From Siderastrea siderea (Eukaryota; Cnidaria; Anthozoa; Scleractinia; Rhizangiidae): 64,000 bases of DNA. This document shows positions 54,784 through 64,000 of the stretch, in pieces; positions within the stretch are counted from its first letter, which is position 1; the number at the start of each line of letters is the position of its first letter. The notes under the pieces are model-generated. The model did not search any database. It was not told the DNA's origin and saw only the letters and a program-made list of their open reading frames with translations. Position numbers and translations under genes: made by a program. The DNA lies in contig OZ034969.1 of NCBI GenBank assembly GCA_964030785.1, positions 31,979,601 through 32,043,600 of the forward strand, written 5' to 3'.

Positions 54784-56481
54784 ATGAGTTTCTACAATGG
54801 AGTATTGAATTTTAATCATTTGATGAATTCGAGAGGTATCAGAGGTTTACCTGGTATTGGATTTAAATTAGATGCTAATAATGATTATGATATGCAGAAT
54901 AAAAAATTAGTGAATGTAAAACAAGGAACTAATAATAATGATGTAGTCACAAAAAGCCAGTTAGATAGTGAAATAGCTAAGATTCCAAGTGCGGATACAA
55001 CTCAGTTTGTGAAAAAGACAGGAGCAACTATGAACGGAGACCTAATTTTACAACCACAGCCGTACCCAATTCATGGAAACACAAATAAAGCCATCTCTTA
55101 TAACACAGCTCGGAATATATTCTTGAGTAAAAAAGAAGGTGGGTCTATGCTACAATCTTTAGACATGAACAACCATTTCATAACAAATATCAAAGACCCA
55201 GTTAATTCAGACCATGGAGTAAATAAAAAATATGTTGATAATCAGCTTGTGAAAAAATTAGATAAGGACACTACTATTGATATGAAAGATAAATCAATTA
55301 TCAATCTTAATCTTCCAACAAACCAAAGAGATGCCACACCAGTCGAATATGTCAACTACAGAATTAGCGAAACACAAAAAAATTATCTTAAACTTGATGG
55401 CACAACAAGTATGTCGGGAGACTTGAATTTAAATAACAATAAAATTATTAACTTACAAACCGATTCAAAAAATTCGAAATCCGCAGTTAATGTTGAGTTA
55501 ATGGAAAATGAAATAACAGATTTGAGAAATCTTGTCACTCAAAAAATTCATGAATCTCAGATTATTAATTCAGGACAAAAAAAAGACGCCTTCAGATACT
55601 TGATGGAAAACGACGACGAATCTTCAAGTGAATTAAATATTCAGGTTTTGGGTATTGTTGATTTTCCCAATTCTCCACATCAAATTAATAAAAAAGCTTA
55701 CCAACTTAAACTCCTGTTTCAAAAAAGCTCACCCAACCAGTACCAGTCACGCCTTGGTTTTAACCTTTTTAAACTTCCTGTTGGATACTATACTTTGGTA
55801 GTTGAATGGTTTCCGCCGGAAATGAGTGAGTTGAGTGTGGCAGTGCAAGGCACTACGATTTCAATTTCTAATTATGCAACAAAAACATTCGAAAACTATA
55901 CTAAAACAGTTATCAATTTTCACCGATGGGGTAGCTCGCCTCCACAATTTATTTATCTCGATCTACACGGTACAGTTACTTTTCCATCACTTTTAACAAT
56001 TGGACATCTTATTGTTTATGGTGTAAAAGAAACAATTTCAAACGTTGACCCAAGTGTCTATGACACCGCTTTTGTAATTGAGAATGGAAAAATGGTGATG
56101 GAAACAGATTTATCTTTAAACGGACATAATTTGAGTGGTTCCGTTCATTACATAAATGGGTATTTAAATACTAAAAACGGTTACGCATTTTTATTAAACG
56201 GTTTCGATAAATTACTCTTTTTAAACTATGTTCAAATAATGAATATAACAGTTTTCTATCTCAAACACAAAAATAAATATCCACTTGTTAAATTAAAAAT
56301 TAGAAAACACACTCAAAATTTTAATGATTCAATACATTTATTTAATTCAAATAATGCAACTCGAACACAAAAAATAAATATCAATTTAAACCTGTCGTTT
56401 AGTTATTTAATTGTGGAATTGAATACCCTTTTTCCACCAGGAGAAGAATTCTTACTATTAATGGAATATAGAGCGTCATAA
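54784..56481 (+). CDS. Fibre-like attachment protein with phage tail-fibre repeats
   Basis: 565 residues. The N-terminal part has RGLPGIGFKL, then repeated shaft units of the type GATMNGDLILQ, MLQSLDMNNHFITNI, TSMSGDLNLNNNKIINL and VNKKYVDNQL (about 75-230), as in trimeric phage tail fibres. A coiled-coil-like spacer follows (about 230-265). The C-terminal 290 residues are beta-rich, probably one or two receptor-binding heads. Similar proteins are known in adintovirus-like elements. Preceded by TAATAAAATG. Confidence 0.82.
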   Translation: MSFYNGVLNFNHLMNSRGIRGLPGIGFKLDANNDYDMQNKKLVNVKQGTNNNDVVTKSQLDSEIAKIPSADTTQFVKKTGATMNGDLILQPQPYPIHGNTNKAISYNTARNIFLSKKEGGSMLQSLDMNNHFITNIKDPVNSDHGVNKKYVDNQLVKKLDKDTTIDMKDKSIINLNLPTNQRDATPVEYVNYRISETQKNYLKLDGTTSMSGDLNLNNNKIINLQTDSKNSKSAVNVELMENEITDLRNLVTQKIHESQIINSGQKKDAFRYLMENDDESSSELNIQVLGIVDFPNSPHQINKKAYQLKLLFQKSSPNQYQSRLGFNLFKLPVGYYTLVVEWFPPEMSELSVAVQGTTISISNYATKTFENYTKTVINFHRWGSSPPQFIYLDLHGTVTFPSLLTIGHLIVYGVKETISNVDPSVYDTAFVIENGKMVMETDLSLNGHNLSGSVHYINGYLNTKNGYAFLLNGFDKLLFLNYVQIMNITVFYLKHKNKYPLVKLKIRKHTQNFNDSIHLFNSNNATRTQKININLNLSFSYLIVELNTLFPPGEEFLLLMEYRAS

Positions 56482-56537
56482 ACATTTTTCAGTTATTATA
56501 TAGCACAAGTCTACTTTTCTAAGAAATAACAAACTTC

Positions 56538-56634
56538 ACTAATAAACTTTACTAATAAACTTTACTAATAAACTTTACTAATAAACTTCACTAATAAACT
56601 TCACTAATAAACTTTACCAATAAACTTTACTTCA
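56538..56634. repeat. Tandem array of 13-bp units near the right end
   Basis: About seven units of ACTAATAAACTTT with C/T variation at the last base. Situated between the fibre gene and the right TIR. An iteron-like or spacer role is possible. Confidence 0.8.
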
Positions 56635-56668
56635 AATACAAGTTCATCTGATATTACATAACAATCTG

Positions 56669-56789
56669 ATGACTCATTTTCCTCGGGAAAGTCCCTGTGG
56701 TTTTCAAGACAAAAAACTGTCTAACGCGTTAGAAAAACAATTGAAAAACTTAATGACTCATTTTCCTCGGGAAAGTCCCTGTGGTTTTC
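56669..56789. repeat. 37-bp exact direct repeat around a 12-bp palindrome
   Basis: Copies at 56669-56705 and 56753-56789 (core CATTTTCCTCGGGAAAGTCC) are identical. CTAACGCGTTAG lies between them at 56721-56732. No gene is present. Symmetry and location just inside the TIR suggest a binding or origin region. Confidence 0.8.
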
Positions 56790-56846
56790 TGGCAGAATCT
56801 ATTTGCCGTTCATAAAATCAAACCAACTTTGACATTGAACAGACTG

Positions 56847-57015
56847 GCTTTTCAACCAAAAACAGATGCGTCACATGATGAGACTAATTAAAAGTAAAAA
56901 ACATCAAATTGGTAGCTATATGGTGAATAAAATATCACTCAGCTGCTTCGACGATAAAAGATATATTCATAAAAATGGTGTGACAAGTAATGCTTACGGT
57001 CATAATAAAATTTAA
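56847..57015 (+). pseudogene. Duplicated polB tail inside the right TIR
   Basis: The right TIR carries the last 56 codons of polB with the stop codon, on the plus strand, without the rest of the gene. It is a by-product of the TIR reaching into polB and is not expected to be functional. Confidence 0.85.
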
Positions 57016-57153
57016 CTGAAAAATCTTCAGTTAAATTTAACTGAAGATTTTGGGAAAATACATTCGTATTCTCGGGCGAAAATTTTGGGAAAATTCAACT
57101 GAAGATTTTGGGAAAATTGAAAATGCGCTCGTGGCCCCATCTCATAAACTACT
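56847..57153 (-). repeat. Polinton right terminal inverted repeat, 307 bp
   Basis: Inverted copy of 42508-42814. The 30-bp palindrome is at 57021-57050. The outer end is followed by TGAGTG. Confidence 0.95.
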
Positions 57154-57939
57154 TGAGTGGCAGAAGAGAATAATTAACAAAAAATTCCAAAAATTCCACT
57201 AAACAGTTTTATGCAAGAAGATTAAATATTGCATCCGATTGTAATTGTATTATTGTCATATTAAAAAACGTTGCTGTTCAAGTTTTGATATCGTTGCAAA
57301 CATTTAATTTAAAAATTGTTGTCAATGTTTAACACCAAGAAAATAAAAGAAAGTGAATTTGGGTGTGATTTTTTCGCTTTTTATTTTTACCTGACAGGTG
57401 ATTAATGACCTTTTTATTCCACGAGAGCGTTGTAACAAGCTTTGAACAGCTCCTGAGCTTGTCGTGTGTTAATAATTTACAATTTAATAGACTACGCTTA
57501 TTTGAACTCAATTATTTTGAATTTCCCGTTATTTCAAGCTTAAACCAATTTCCCTTCGGCTTGGATTTGCCCTTCACTCATTTACTATCGGTTATTTTGA
57601 ACTCCCACTATTTCAAACTTTTTTTGTTTCCCCTGACGGTTCAAAATAACGGGGTACAACTGTATGACTATGACTATAAAAACAACAAAAAATTTGTTCC
57701 TGGCGAAGGTATCCCACTCCCGACAAAAGAAATATTAATTATGAAAACAATATTTTATAGCATACTGGCAGAGCCCCAGAAAATTTCCAATTTTTTAAAC
57801 ACGAGACACTACTTGAGCACTTTGGCAGAACGAATTGTGGTTTCATATCAAAATGAGGCCCATCTTGTGCATGAATTTTTTTTTCGGACATTTTCCCTTG
57901 CATGAATTTTTTTTTGGTTTTTTCCCCACCCCCCCCCCC

Positions 57940-57968
57940 CCCCATCACTTTTCTAATGGTCCGTCCCT
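57940..57968. repeat. 29-bp repeat, inverted partner of 37635-37663
   Basis: Ends CTAATGGTCCGTCCCT, the inverse of the left copy, and is preceded by a C-run matching the left copy's G-run. Confidence 0.7.
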
Positions 57969-58454
57969 AAAAAGGATGGGCCCGCAGTCTCATTCGTGAC
58001 TATAACATGGCGGCGACCGATAAACCATAATAGATTCGATATAACATGTCTTCCTGCTTGTTTAATATTTTGTGTTTTTAAGTCCACCCATGCGTTTTTC
58101 GAATATGGTATTTTCGAATGTGGTAATTTTTGATTTGACGATTTGTGTTGATGCTGTTCTTCCCAACGCAGCTACATATCATTGATATGTCCATCTGCTC
58201 AGCAGGAGAGTATCCCTACATACTAGTTCTACGGACGAACTCTTAGTCCATTTGAATAGAAGCTACAACGCTGGACAAAGACATCAAGAAGAAAATTTTT
58301 TTGCTCAAAGGAATGATCTTAATGTGCTTTCCGAAGAGTCTCCCCCTCCTCCCCCCAAAATGTGAGGAGGAAGGAGTTGAGGGAGGGGGGTGAGCAGGGA
58401 AATCACTTGTAGTCACGAGTGAGACTGCAGGGCTCCAGCATTACGCGCGGGCTC

Positions 58455-58610
58455 ATCTTTTTCTATCTTGCATTTTTTTTTTATCTCGCATCTCGCATTT
58501 TTTTTTATCTCGCATCTCACATTTTTTTTATCTCGCATCTCGCATTTTCTATCTCGCATCTCGCATTTGTACCTCGCATCTCGTTTGTCCCTTATAGGCT
58601 TCCGTACTCA
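58455..58610. repeat. Minisatellite of TATCTCGCATCTCGCAT type
   Basis: Same family as 37415-37634 in inverse orientation. Both are followed on their outer side by a CGGAAGCCTATAAGGGAC motif or its inverse. Confidence 0.82.
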
Positions 58611-59705
58611 ACTAATCGTGCCGTAGCTTCCAAAGTGAACACAGACATTCTTTCGGCTCGTCACGCGTGTCGAACCCTAAGAACGTCTGCATTGGAGGCT
58701 AATCGTGCCGCAGTACACATATAATTTTTTCTCGCTGGACGGTGATTGGCTTATTTTCAGTCGTAATTCCCAGTGGTTAAAGGGGTGTTATTGGAATGTC
58801 CGGCAAAAGCATTTTATCGAAAACCAGCGTTTTCTCGAACAGAAACTCGAATTTTCTCGAACTTGACTTTTCTCGAACAGTTCTCGACCGATGTTACTGC
58901 ATGGAACCTTTAGCAAGAGATGGTCACAAAAGATGCCGAATTTGGTATTGCAAACTGAAAAGTGTCTGCTTGGGTTCTTTGACGGAAATCACGCTTTAAG
59001 AATCGATGTCCAACATATTGCATCCGAGCATAAATGTGCGAAGTGCCCTATTAACCGTCTCGGCTGCTCCTAATTGAATAATGTCCTCTTCAACCGTTTT
59101 ATCCGTGATTAGTGTCACTTGAAAAAGTTGACGAACCCTGCTAAATAAGGACATTTTTTCGTCCGAAATACATCAGTTAGGAGTCTCTCTAGCAGCAGCA
59201 TAATTTGTGGAAACACCACTGAGGATTCTTTTTGCGGAAATCTCATTTACAAAGTTGCATGCAAGTAGGATTTTTATGAAAAATCTATTGCAATATCTGT
59301 ACATATTGTGTTCTCGTTGTAATCTTTTGACTTTTTTATACGTTTATATTTTCATTAATTGTCATTATTTTCATTTTAAATTTGTATTGTGGTTGAAAAG
59401 CACTTAACAGGAAGCCCAATAAAGTGTATGTTTGTGGGTAAAGCTGGTTGATTTGTGGTTTATAGGTCGTGGTTTTTTCCTAAACTCTGCCTAGTTACGA
59501 TGTTTTGATGCATGATCAAGCAAAATAGCACGCTATATCGCTTCCGTTTTTCAACAGAAAGGTAAAATATCGCTTTTGTGTTGAAATAAACACGGATTGT
59601 ATATTGGATTAGATCAATAATAAACTCGAGAATGCGATATTGTACGAATTCTTGAAGAGGAGGAAAAAATTCAATCCAGCGTCTTCGCGACAGTAAAGGA
59701 AAACG

Positions 59706-60761
59706 ATGGCCGCTGTGAACGTGGCTACCTCGCTCCCTGTTGGCCAAGCAATCGTTGTAGAAGGAGCTGAACTTGAGATTCATAGCAAACTCGGTTGTGG
59801 AGCTTTCGGAGTGGTGTATAAGGCGAGAGATTTGCTTAGTAGATTTCCCGTGTTCTACGCTTTGAAAGATGTCGTGTGTTTGAATCCTTCTTCTCTTGGA
59901 AAGGCGATCAGCGAAGTGGAAACCCTTCGCCGTGTCGACCATGACTTTATTGTGAAAATAATAGCAGCGGATCAGTTTGAAGACTGGCGCGGAGGTTGTC
60001 ATGTGCTGATTTTAACTGAGTACTGCTCTGGTGGCAATTTAAACGACAGATTATCGCAGCCAAGCAGCGAAGAGACCACCCTTAAATGGCTGAGCCAAAT
60101 GGCGAGTGCTTTAAGCTATCTACACTCGTGCCATATCGTCCATCGCGACTTAAAACCAGACAATGTTTTGCTGTCAGATTCAACAACGGAAGACTTAAAA
60201 CTCGGCGATTTTGGCTTGGCAAGGGAGTTTTTAGCGTTGAAGGGAGTCGACTCATCACAGTGTTCACCTCGCGGATTAGCGGAGTATTACATGTCTTCAG
60301 GAACGGGACCCGCACACTGGATGGCCCCAGAGGTCTTCAGGTGCCATTACACGGAGAAAGCAGACATTTTCTCCCTGGGGGTGTTATTCAACGCAATTCT
60401 TGTGCGAGACTTCGCTTTTTCAACCAACGATAAGAGATGGTATGGGGCATTTGTGAAGGTCTCGGGCGGTGTAAAAATTGGCCTCGGTTACGCCATGTCT
60501 ATTCTCGGTCCATCGGCTATGGGCGAGTTTACACATGATCATACGCTCACTGAGGAGAATGGGTTTCGCAGTTTAATTTTAGATGCTTTGAATTATGTTC
60601 CGCACGCTAGACCCAGGGCGGATGAAATTTACTACAGGCTTGAGGAGATATCCACGAATATTCGTCTACAATGGTCAGATGAAGAAAATGTTCACGCTAG
60701 GAGGGGCAAAAGGGGAAAGTCGCACAGGTCAAAAATGAGAGATCAATGTTGTATTGCCTAG
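59706..60761 (+). CDS. STK35/PDIK1L-like serine/threonine kinase with CaaX tail, intronless
   Basis: 351 residues. Kinase motifs: Gly loop LGCGAFGVVYKA (29-40), Lys54 in ALKD, HRDLKPDN (146-153), DFG (168-170), MAPE (206-209) and a family-like YTEKADIFSLGV segment. The insert after the APE region (KRWYGAFVKVSGG...) fits the STK35/PDIK1L (Clik) group better than other kinases. The tail is polybasic (RRGKRGKSHRSKMRDQ) and ends CCIA, a plausible CaaX box with Ala favouring farnesylation, which would place it at membranes. All catalytic residues are present. AATAAA at about 61168 may end the transcript. Confidence 0.85.
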   Translation: MAAVNVATSLPVGQAIVVEGAELEIHSKLGCGAFGVVYKARDLLSRFPVFYALKDVVCLNPSSLGKAISEVETLRRVDHDFIVKIIAADQFEDWRGGCHVLILTEYCSGGNLNDRLSQPSSEETTLKWLSQMASALSYLHSCHIVHRDLKPDNVLLSDSTTEDLKLGDFGLAREFLALKGVDSSQCSPRGLAEYYMSSGTGPAHWMAPEVFRCHYTEKADIFSLGVLFNAILVRDFAFSTNDKRWYGAFVKVSGGVKIGLGYAMSILGPSAMGEFTHDHTLTEENGFRSLILDALNYVPHARPRADEIYYRLEEISTNIRLQWSDEENVHARRGKRGKSHRSKMRDQCCIA

Positions 60762-63700
60762 TCGAAAAGTCAGTCGTTTGCAATGAAAACTGTCTCAGTC
60801 TTCTTTCAAACTTAACTTCCTTCTTTCTTTTGCGGGTTGCCATCGCATGTGAGGCGTGGTGTTCTTCTACAAATGACTTTGGTGATATTGTGTACATGGC
60901 TCCTTGAAATGTTTTAATCAAATCATGTACGGTAGATCTAAAAGGCGGCTCCTTTAACCGCTCGCAGAAATCTGATTGGCGTTGGCGGGCGAATTGTTCA
61001 CATTAAAGGTGGAATAGAAATAATTCTAGACGCTTCGGTTCCACGATAACTAGCCTGTGAACAGGATCCCCCCTCAAATAAAAATAGCAAAGGTATTAGG
61101 CTTAATCATCAGCTAAACATTTCTCGCTTTATATTTGTTCCATATTATTAATTGAGGGCAAAACCAAAATAAAGCAGATTTGTTTGCACCAACAAACGTT
61201 CGGTCCGCGAGGCGGGACACCGCAGTTTGTGTTTCTTTTGGCAAACTAAAGAGAATTTTTGTGCTATCGATATGTAGAAAAGCACAATGGATAATCGGAA
61301 CTTCTTAGAATATTTCTTCTTTCTCTCAATGTGAATATCGTTATAATGATACTGAAAAATGACAGGAAATTTGAACAGTCGAAATATTTGAGACACTTAA
61401 TTGATAGAAAACTAATATTTTTCACTACTGTTCAGTCTTCCGAGTGTATGTACCGCGGTGTCCGGACAGAAAAGAAAAGGAAGGTACACATTTTGGAGTA
61501 GGAGTGTTTTCCCATTGTTTGTCAGTCATACTGGTACGTCGTTCACTCCTGTACGACATAAATAAAGCGACCACCCTCTATTGAGCTTTTTCGACCTTGT
61601 TGAATGATGATAAGTGATTCTGAAGGAAGTTGAATGACGCTAACAGGTGTTGAAAAAACTATGGATGCCATCAAACATTTCAGTTATTCTGGAACGAAAT
61701 TGTTCAAACTCAAGAAAGAAAGTATAAAACTAACGGTTGTGCGATGCTCACATGTTTCAGCATAATAACCTGACTGAGAATATCGATTCGTTACGGCTTA
61801 CAGGATGAACTCGTAACGGTATGACCCGTACTGGCTTTTTCAATTTCAGTTTCAGTTAAGTAGTGCCAAATGTAGTTAGAACTAACCAAGATACCGACGG
61901 CTAGCAGTCTTGCTAGGTACCGTTCAATGACTTGTGCATCAGTCAATTCCAGGGGTGCCCATCCCCCTCCCCGGGAATTAGTCGGGCATTTGCTCACGTT
62001 TTAATCCCGGTGGTGGGGCATTTGAAATTTAATCACTGCCCGGGGATCGGGCATTTGCCTACCCCTGGGATTACCCCGGGGCATTTGACACCCTTGTCAG
62101 GTTTTGGTCCCGCATGTAATATGTGGGTTATAAAGCTATCCAAGATGATCACTGTCGTAAAAATATTTTACGTTTTTGGCCATTTGTTAAATACGGATGA
62201 TGCGTTTTCAGTTCTTCGATAACTTAGCATTTCTTAGCTTATTAAATTAACGGCCTATGAATTGTGCATGTCAAAATCAAATAAACTGGACGAATCATTG
62301 AACCAAATAGTAAACCAAAAGCAACTGTCATGTACACTTTTGGCGTGTTATTGATAAGTGGCATTAAAGCAAGTGAACAACAGTAGGACAGACGCAAGGG
62401 TAAACAACCGAACAGCATTCAAAATAACGATGCCTGGTTGGTCCGGGGTGGGGGAGCATGGAATTGCTAACTAATTGAATAACTGGAAATGACATTTTTT
62501 GCTTTCTCAGGTTGTTTTCAGGGCTCTTTTTGTGTGCTAATACAGCTTTATCTGTTTGAATTTTTAGCTAAAGATATTCTGCCGAAACGAACCGTTGGAC
62601 GCTCGTAACGAGTAAGTTTACAAGTTGCTGAGTTATCGACCAAAACACAGATATAGAGCATACAAAAAAGATAAGTTTATTGCGGAAAACATTAAAGGAA
62701 ACTTGAGAGGTTATTCCTATCGAGGATGTTCCCTAAAAAATTTAAAATACTTTAAAACTAGAAAAATGTCACTATATGCAGTTTAAAAAATAAATGAAAT
62801 TTGAAAATGCTAGAAATTTATCTTATTTTCAAGGACTTTCCCAATTTCCGCTTAAAAGTGTTTAAAAGTGTTCTCTTCCGCTATGTCTTATTAGGGAGAG
62901 TGCGTTCCGTTAGTTAACTACCCTAACTGGACACATACTACATGTATGTAATCTTTTTTCCAACAAATGAGCCTCGATATGGACTGATCTACCTGACGAG
63001 GCAACAAACTCAAAATCTTATTCTATACTGATTTAAAAGAAATACGAAACAGATTTTTACTCAATTGTAAATAGTAGCCTACTTTGCTGTCTGAATCTAA
63101 CTCACAGTAGTTTGCATTATAATAATTAAACTTGCCATGTCATGAGCAGTTTTTAGAATTGTAAAATAGAAAATAAAATTGTAAAGGGGATCCCCCTAAG
63201 AAAAATTTGAGGAAACTTGTTGGGATCTCCTGCCGAAAATATTACAATAGAATTGTAATCAGCGAATTGTAATAAGACATGAGGCTGATAAATCAAATGA
63301 AAAATAAAAATAAAAAATAACAAAGAAAGGAAGAAAAGAATAGTGCAATGTACTTACTACATGTTACTTCAGTCAAAGCTCGACTATCTGGACTTGCTGG
63401 TAATACCGAAAATAGCCCGGATAATGAAAAAATAATAATATTTTATGGGGCAAGGATAGAAATTAAACAGATCATCGAACAGATCTAGGCGAAGAATTGA
63501 AAGTGATCATGCTTAGAGAAACCATTCTCACACACGACGTAATGACTACGTCTTTTCTGATCCTATTTAAGTTTTCAATCAATTTCACTGTGAAACGTGG
63601 AGTAGAAAAGACTTCGTTACAGGGATTACTTGCATTTCTGGGGCACCCAACCAGAAGATTTAAGTGAAATACTTTAAAATGTCTTACTATGCTTCTCAGA

Positions 63701-64000
63701 TTGTTTCAGGACTTTTAAAGCAAGGATAGTCCAAGTGGCTGAATATTTTAAGGTGAAAATTTAAGTTGCAGAAAATGTTAGGGAACGGAATTCTATTCCC
63801 CGAATTTCCAAGCTGCTGTTGTCTTTCCGGAGTGCTAGCTTACCTTGATCCGCACTCTAAACAACATATTTGTTCCTCCGATAACAGTAAAAAAAAAAGA
63901 GTCAAGTTTCCTATGAGTTTTAGGTGACAGTTCGCCAAAAAAACTATTCGAAACTCTAGTTTTTCATCAAAATTAAATGCAAATTTATGAGGTGTTCAGG
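60762..64000. other. Right-hand intergenic region
   Basis: A C/G-run-rich repeat with GGGGCATTTGA motifs lies at about 61945-62100. Short frames elsewhere have no recognisable family. Nothing further supported. Confidence 0.5.

Larger units (their letters stand above)
42508..57153. mobile_element. Polinton/Maverick (adintovirus-like) element, 14,646 bp
   Basis: The element starts with AG and ends with CT, the usual Polinton termini, and is flanked by a 6-bp target duplication as the family's integrase produces. The 307-bp terminal inverted repeats read as identical by eye. It encodes the full Polinton core (pPolB, integrase, adenain-like protease, packaging ATPase, double-jelly-roll MCP, penton) plus PLA2, fibre-like and several capsid-associated proteins. 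Twelve ORFs run leftward and two rightward. No internal stop or large deletion is evident; the only apparent breaks are two -1 frame changes discussed below. Coding density and AT-richness contrast with the flanks. Confidence 0.97.
57160..59705. other. Right flank of the Polinton to the kinase gene
   Basis: It holds the continuation of the host repeat, poly-C tracts, an inverted partner of 37635-37663 at 57940-57968, and the minisatellite at 58455-58610. The frame at 57405-57905 is repeat-derived. No supported gene. Confidence 0.5.

Noticed and set aside
57405..57905. 166-codon plus-strand frame right of the Polinton
   Set aside because: The sequence is AT-rich repeat with no domain; similar text occurs near 16680-16780, so it is repeat-derived.
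37635..57968. Firm call of a 20-kb composite transposon
   Set aside because: Inverted 29-bp ends exist, but no target duplication is visible, so it is left as a hypothesis only.
59460..60002. 180-codon minus-strand frame overlapping the kinase start
   Set aside because: It is antisense to a clear kinase and shows no family features; it is a shadow frame.

Overview
The window looks like nuclear DNA of a cnidarian, most likely a stony coral. Every host gene is metazoan. The multi-exon genes have short exons with GT-AG introns, the gaps are packed with small inverted-repeat transposons, and the central element is a Polinton (Maverick) of a type common in cnidarian genomes. The species assignment is inference; no marker gene fixes it.

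Layout. 1-5.2 kb: the first five coding exons of WWOX on the minus strand, with a decayed LINE endonuclease in an intron; the gene runs off the left edge. 11.5-15.1 kb: MAF1 (RNA polymerase III repressor), minus strand, four coding exons found. 15.1-24.6 kb: gene-poor, with many short TIR elements, a 219-bp near-perfect palindrome with tRNA-like boxes, a related tRNA-derived SINE and an (ATT)n microsatellite. 24.7-28.2 kb: a complete seven-exon CIB2 gene, minus strand, whose first intron appears to start with GC. 33.3-34.0 kb: an intronless large-Maf-like bZIP gene, minus strand. 38.2-41.3 kb: an intact DD34E transposase head-to-head with a two-exon DMRT gene (DM domain, CUE-like DMA domain, SUMO-interaction-like motif, C-terminal zinc ribbon). 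59.7-60.8 kb: an intronless STK35/PDIK1L-like kinase ending in a polybasic CaaX tail.

The main object is a 14,646-bp Polinton at 42,508-57,153. It has 307-bp terminal inverted repeats that read as identical by eye and a perfect 6-bp target duplication (TGAGTG). Leftward genes in order of transcription: a PPxY-containing structural protein, penton (single jelly roll), a membrane-active pX/pVI-like protein, major capsid protein (double jelly roll), a chimeric duplicate gene, a second pX-like capsid-associated protein, adenain-like protease, a 50-residue zinc ribbon nested at the protease end, a parvovirus-type phospholipase A2, integrase with chromodomain, a small SAP-like/NUMOD1-like protein, and protein-primed DNA polymerase B. 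Rightward genes: packaging ATPase and a fibre-like protein. Together they cover integration, replication, capsid assembly and maturation, genome packaging, host attachment and membrane penetration, so the element looks like a recently integrated provirus-like transposon.

The most unusual feature is the PLA2/integrase junction. The integrase frame has no ATG before its first catalytic aspartate. The PLA2 gene ends in the slippery heptamer T TTA AAC immediately before its TGA, and a -1 shift there enters the integrase frame. A second candidate -1 site (ten A residues) lies where a capsid-associated gene overlaps the protease. Either could be programmed frameshifting; a one-base indel at the first site is the main alternative. 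Other features of note are hairpins just after several stop codons, a recurring TAAA(A)TG start context, a gene made by duplicating the MCP tail onto a capsid-protein head, and TIRs that extend into polB.
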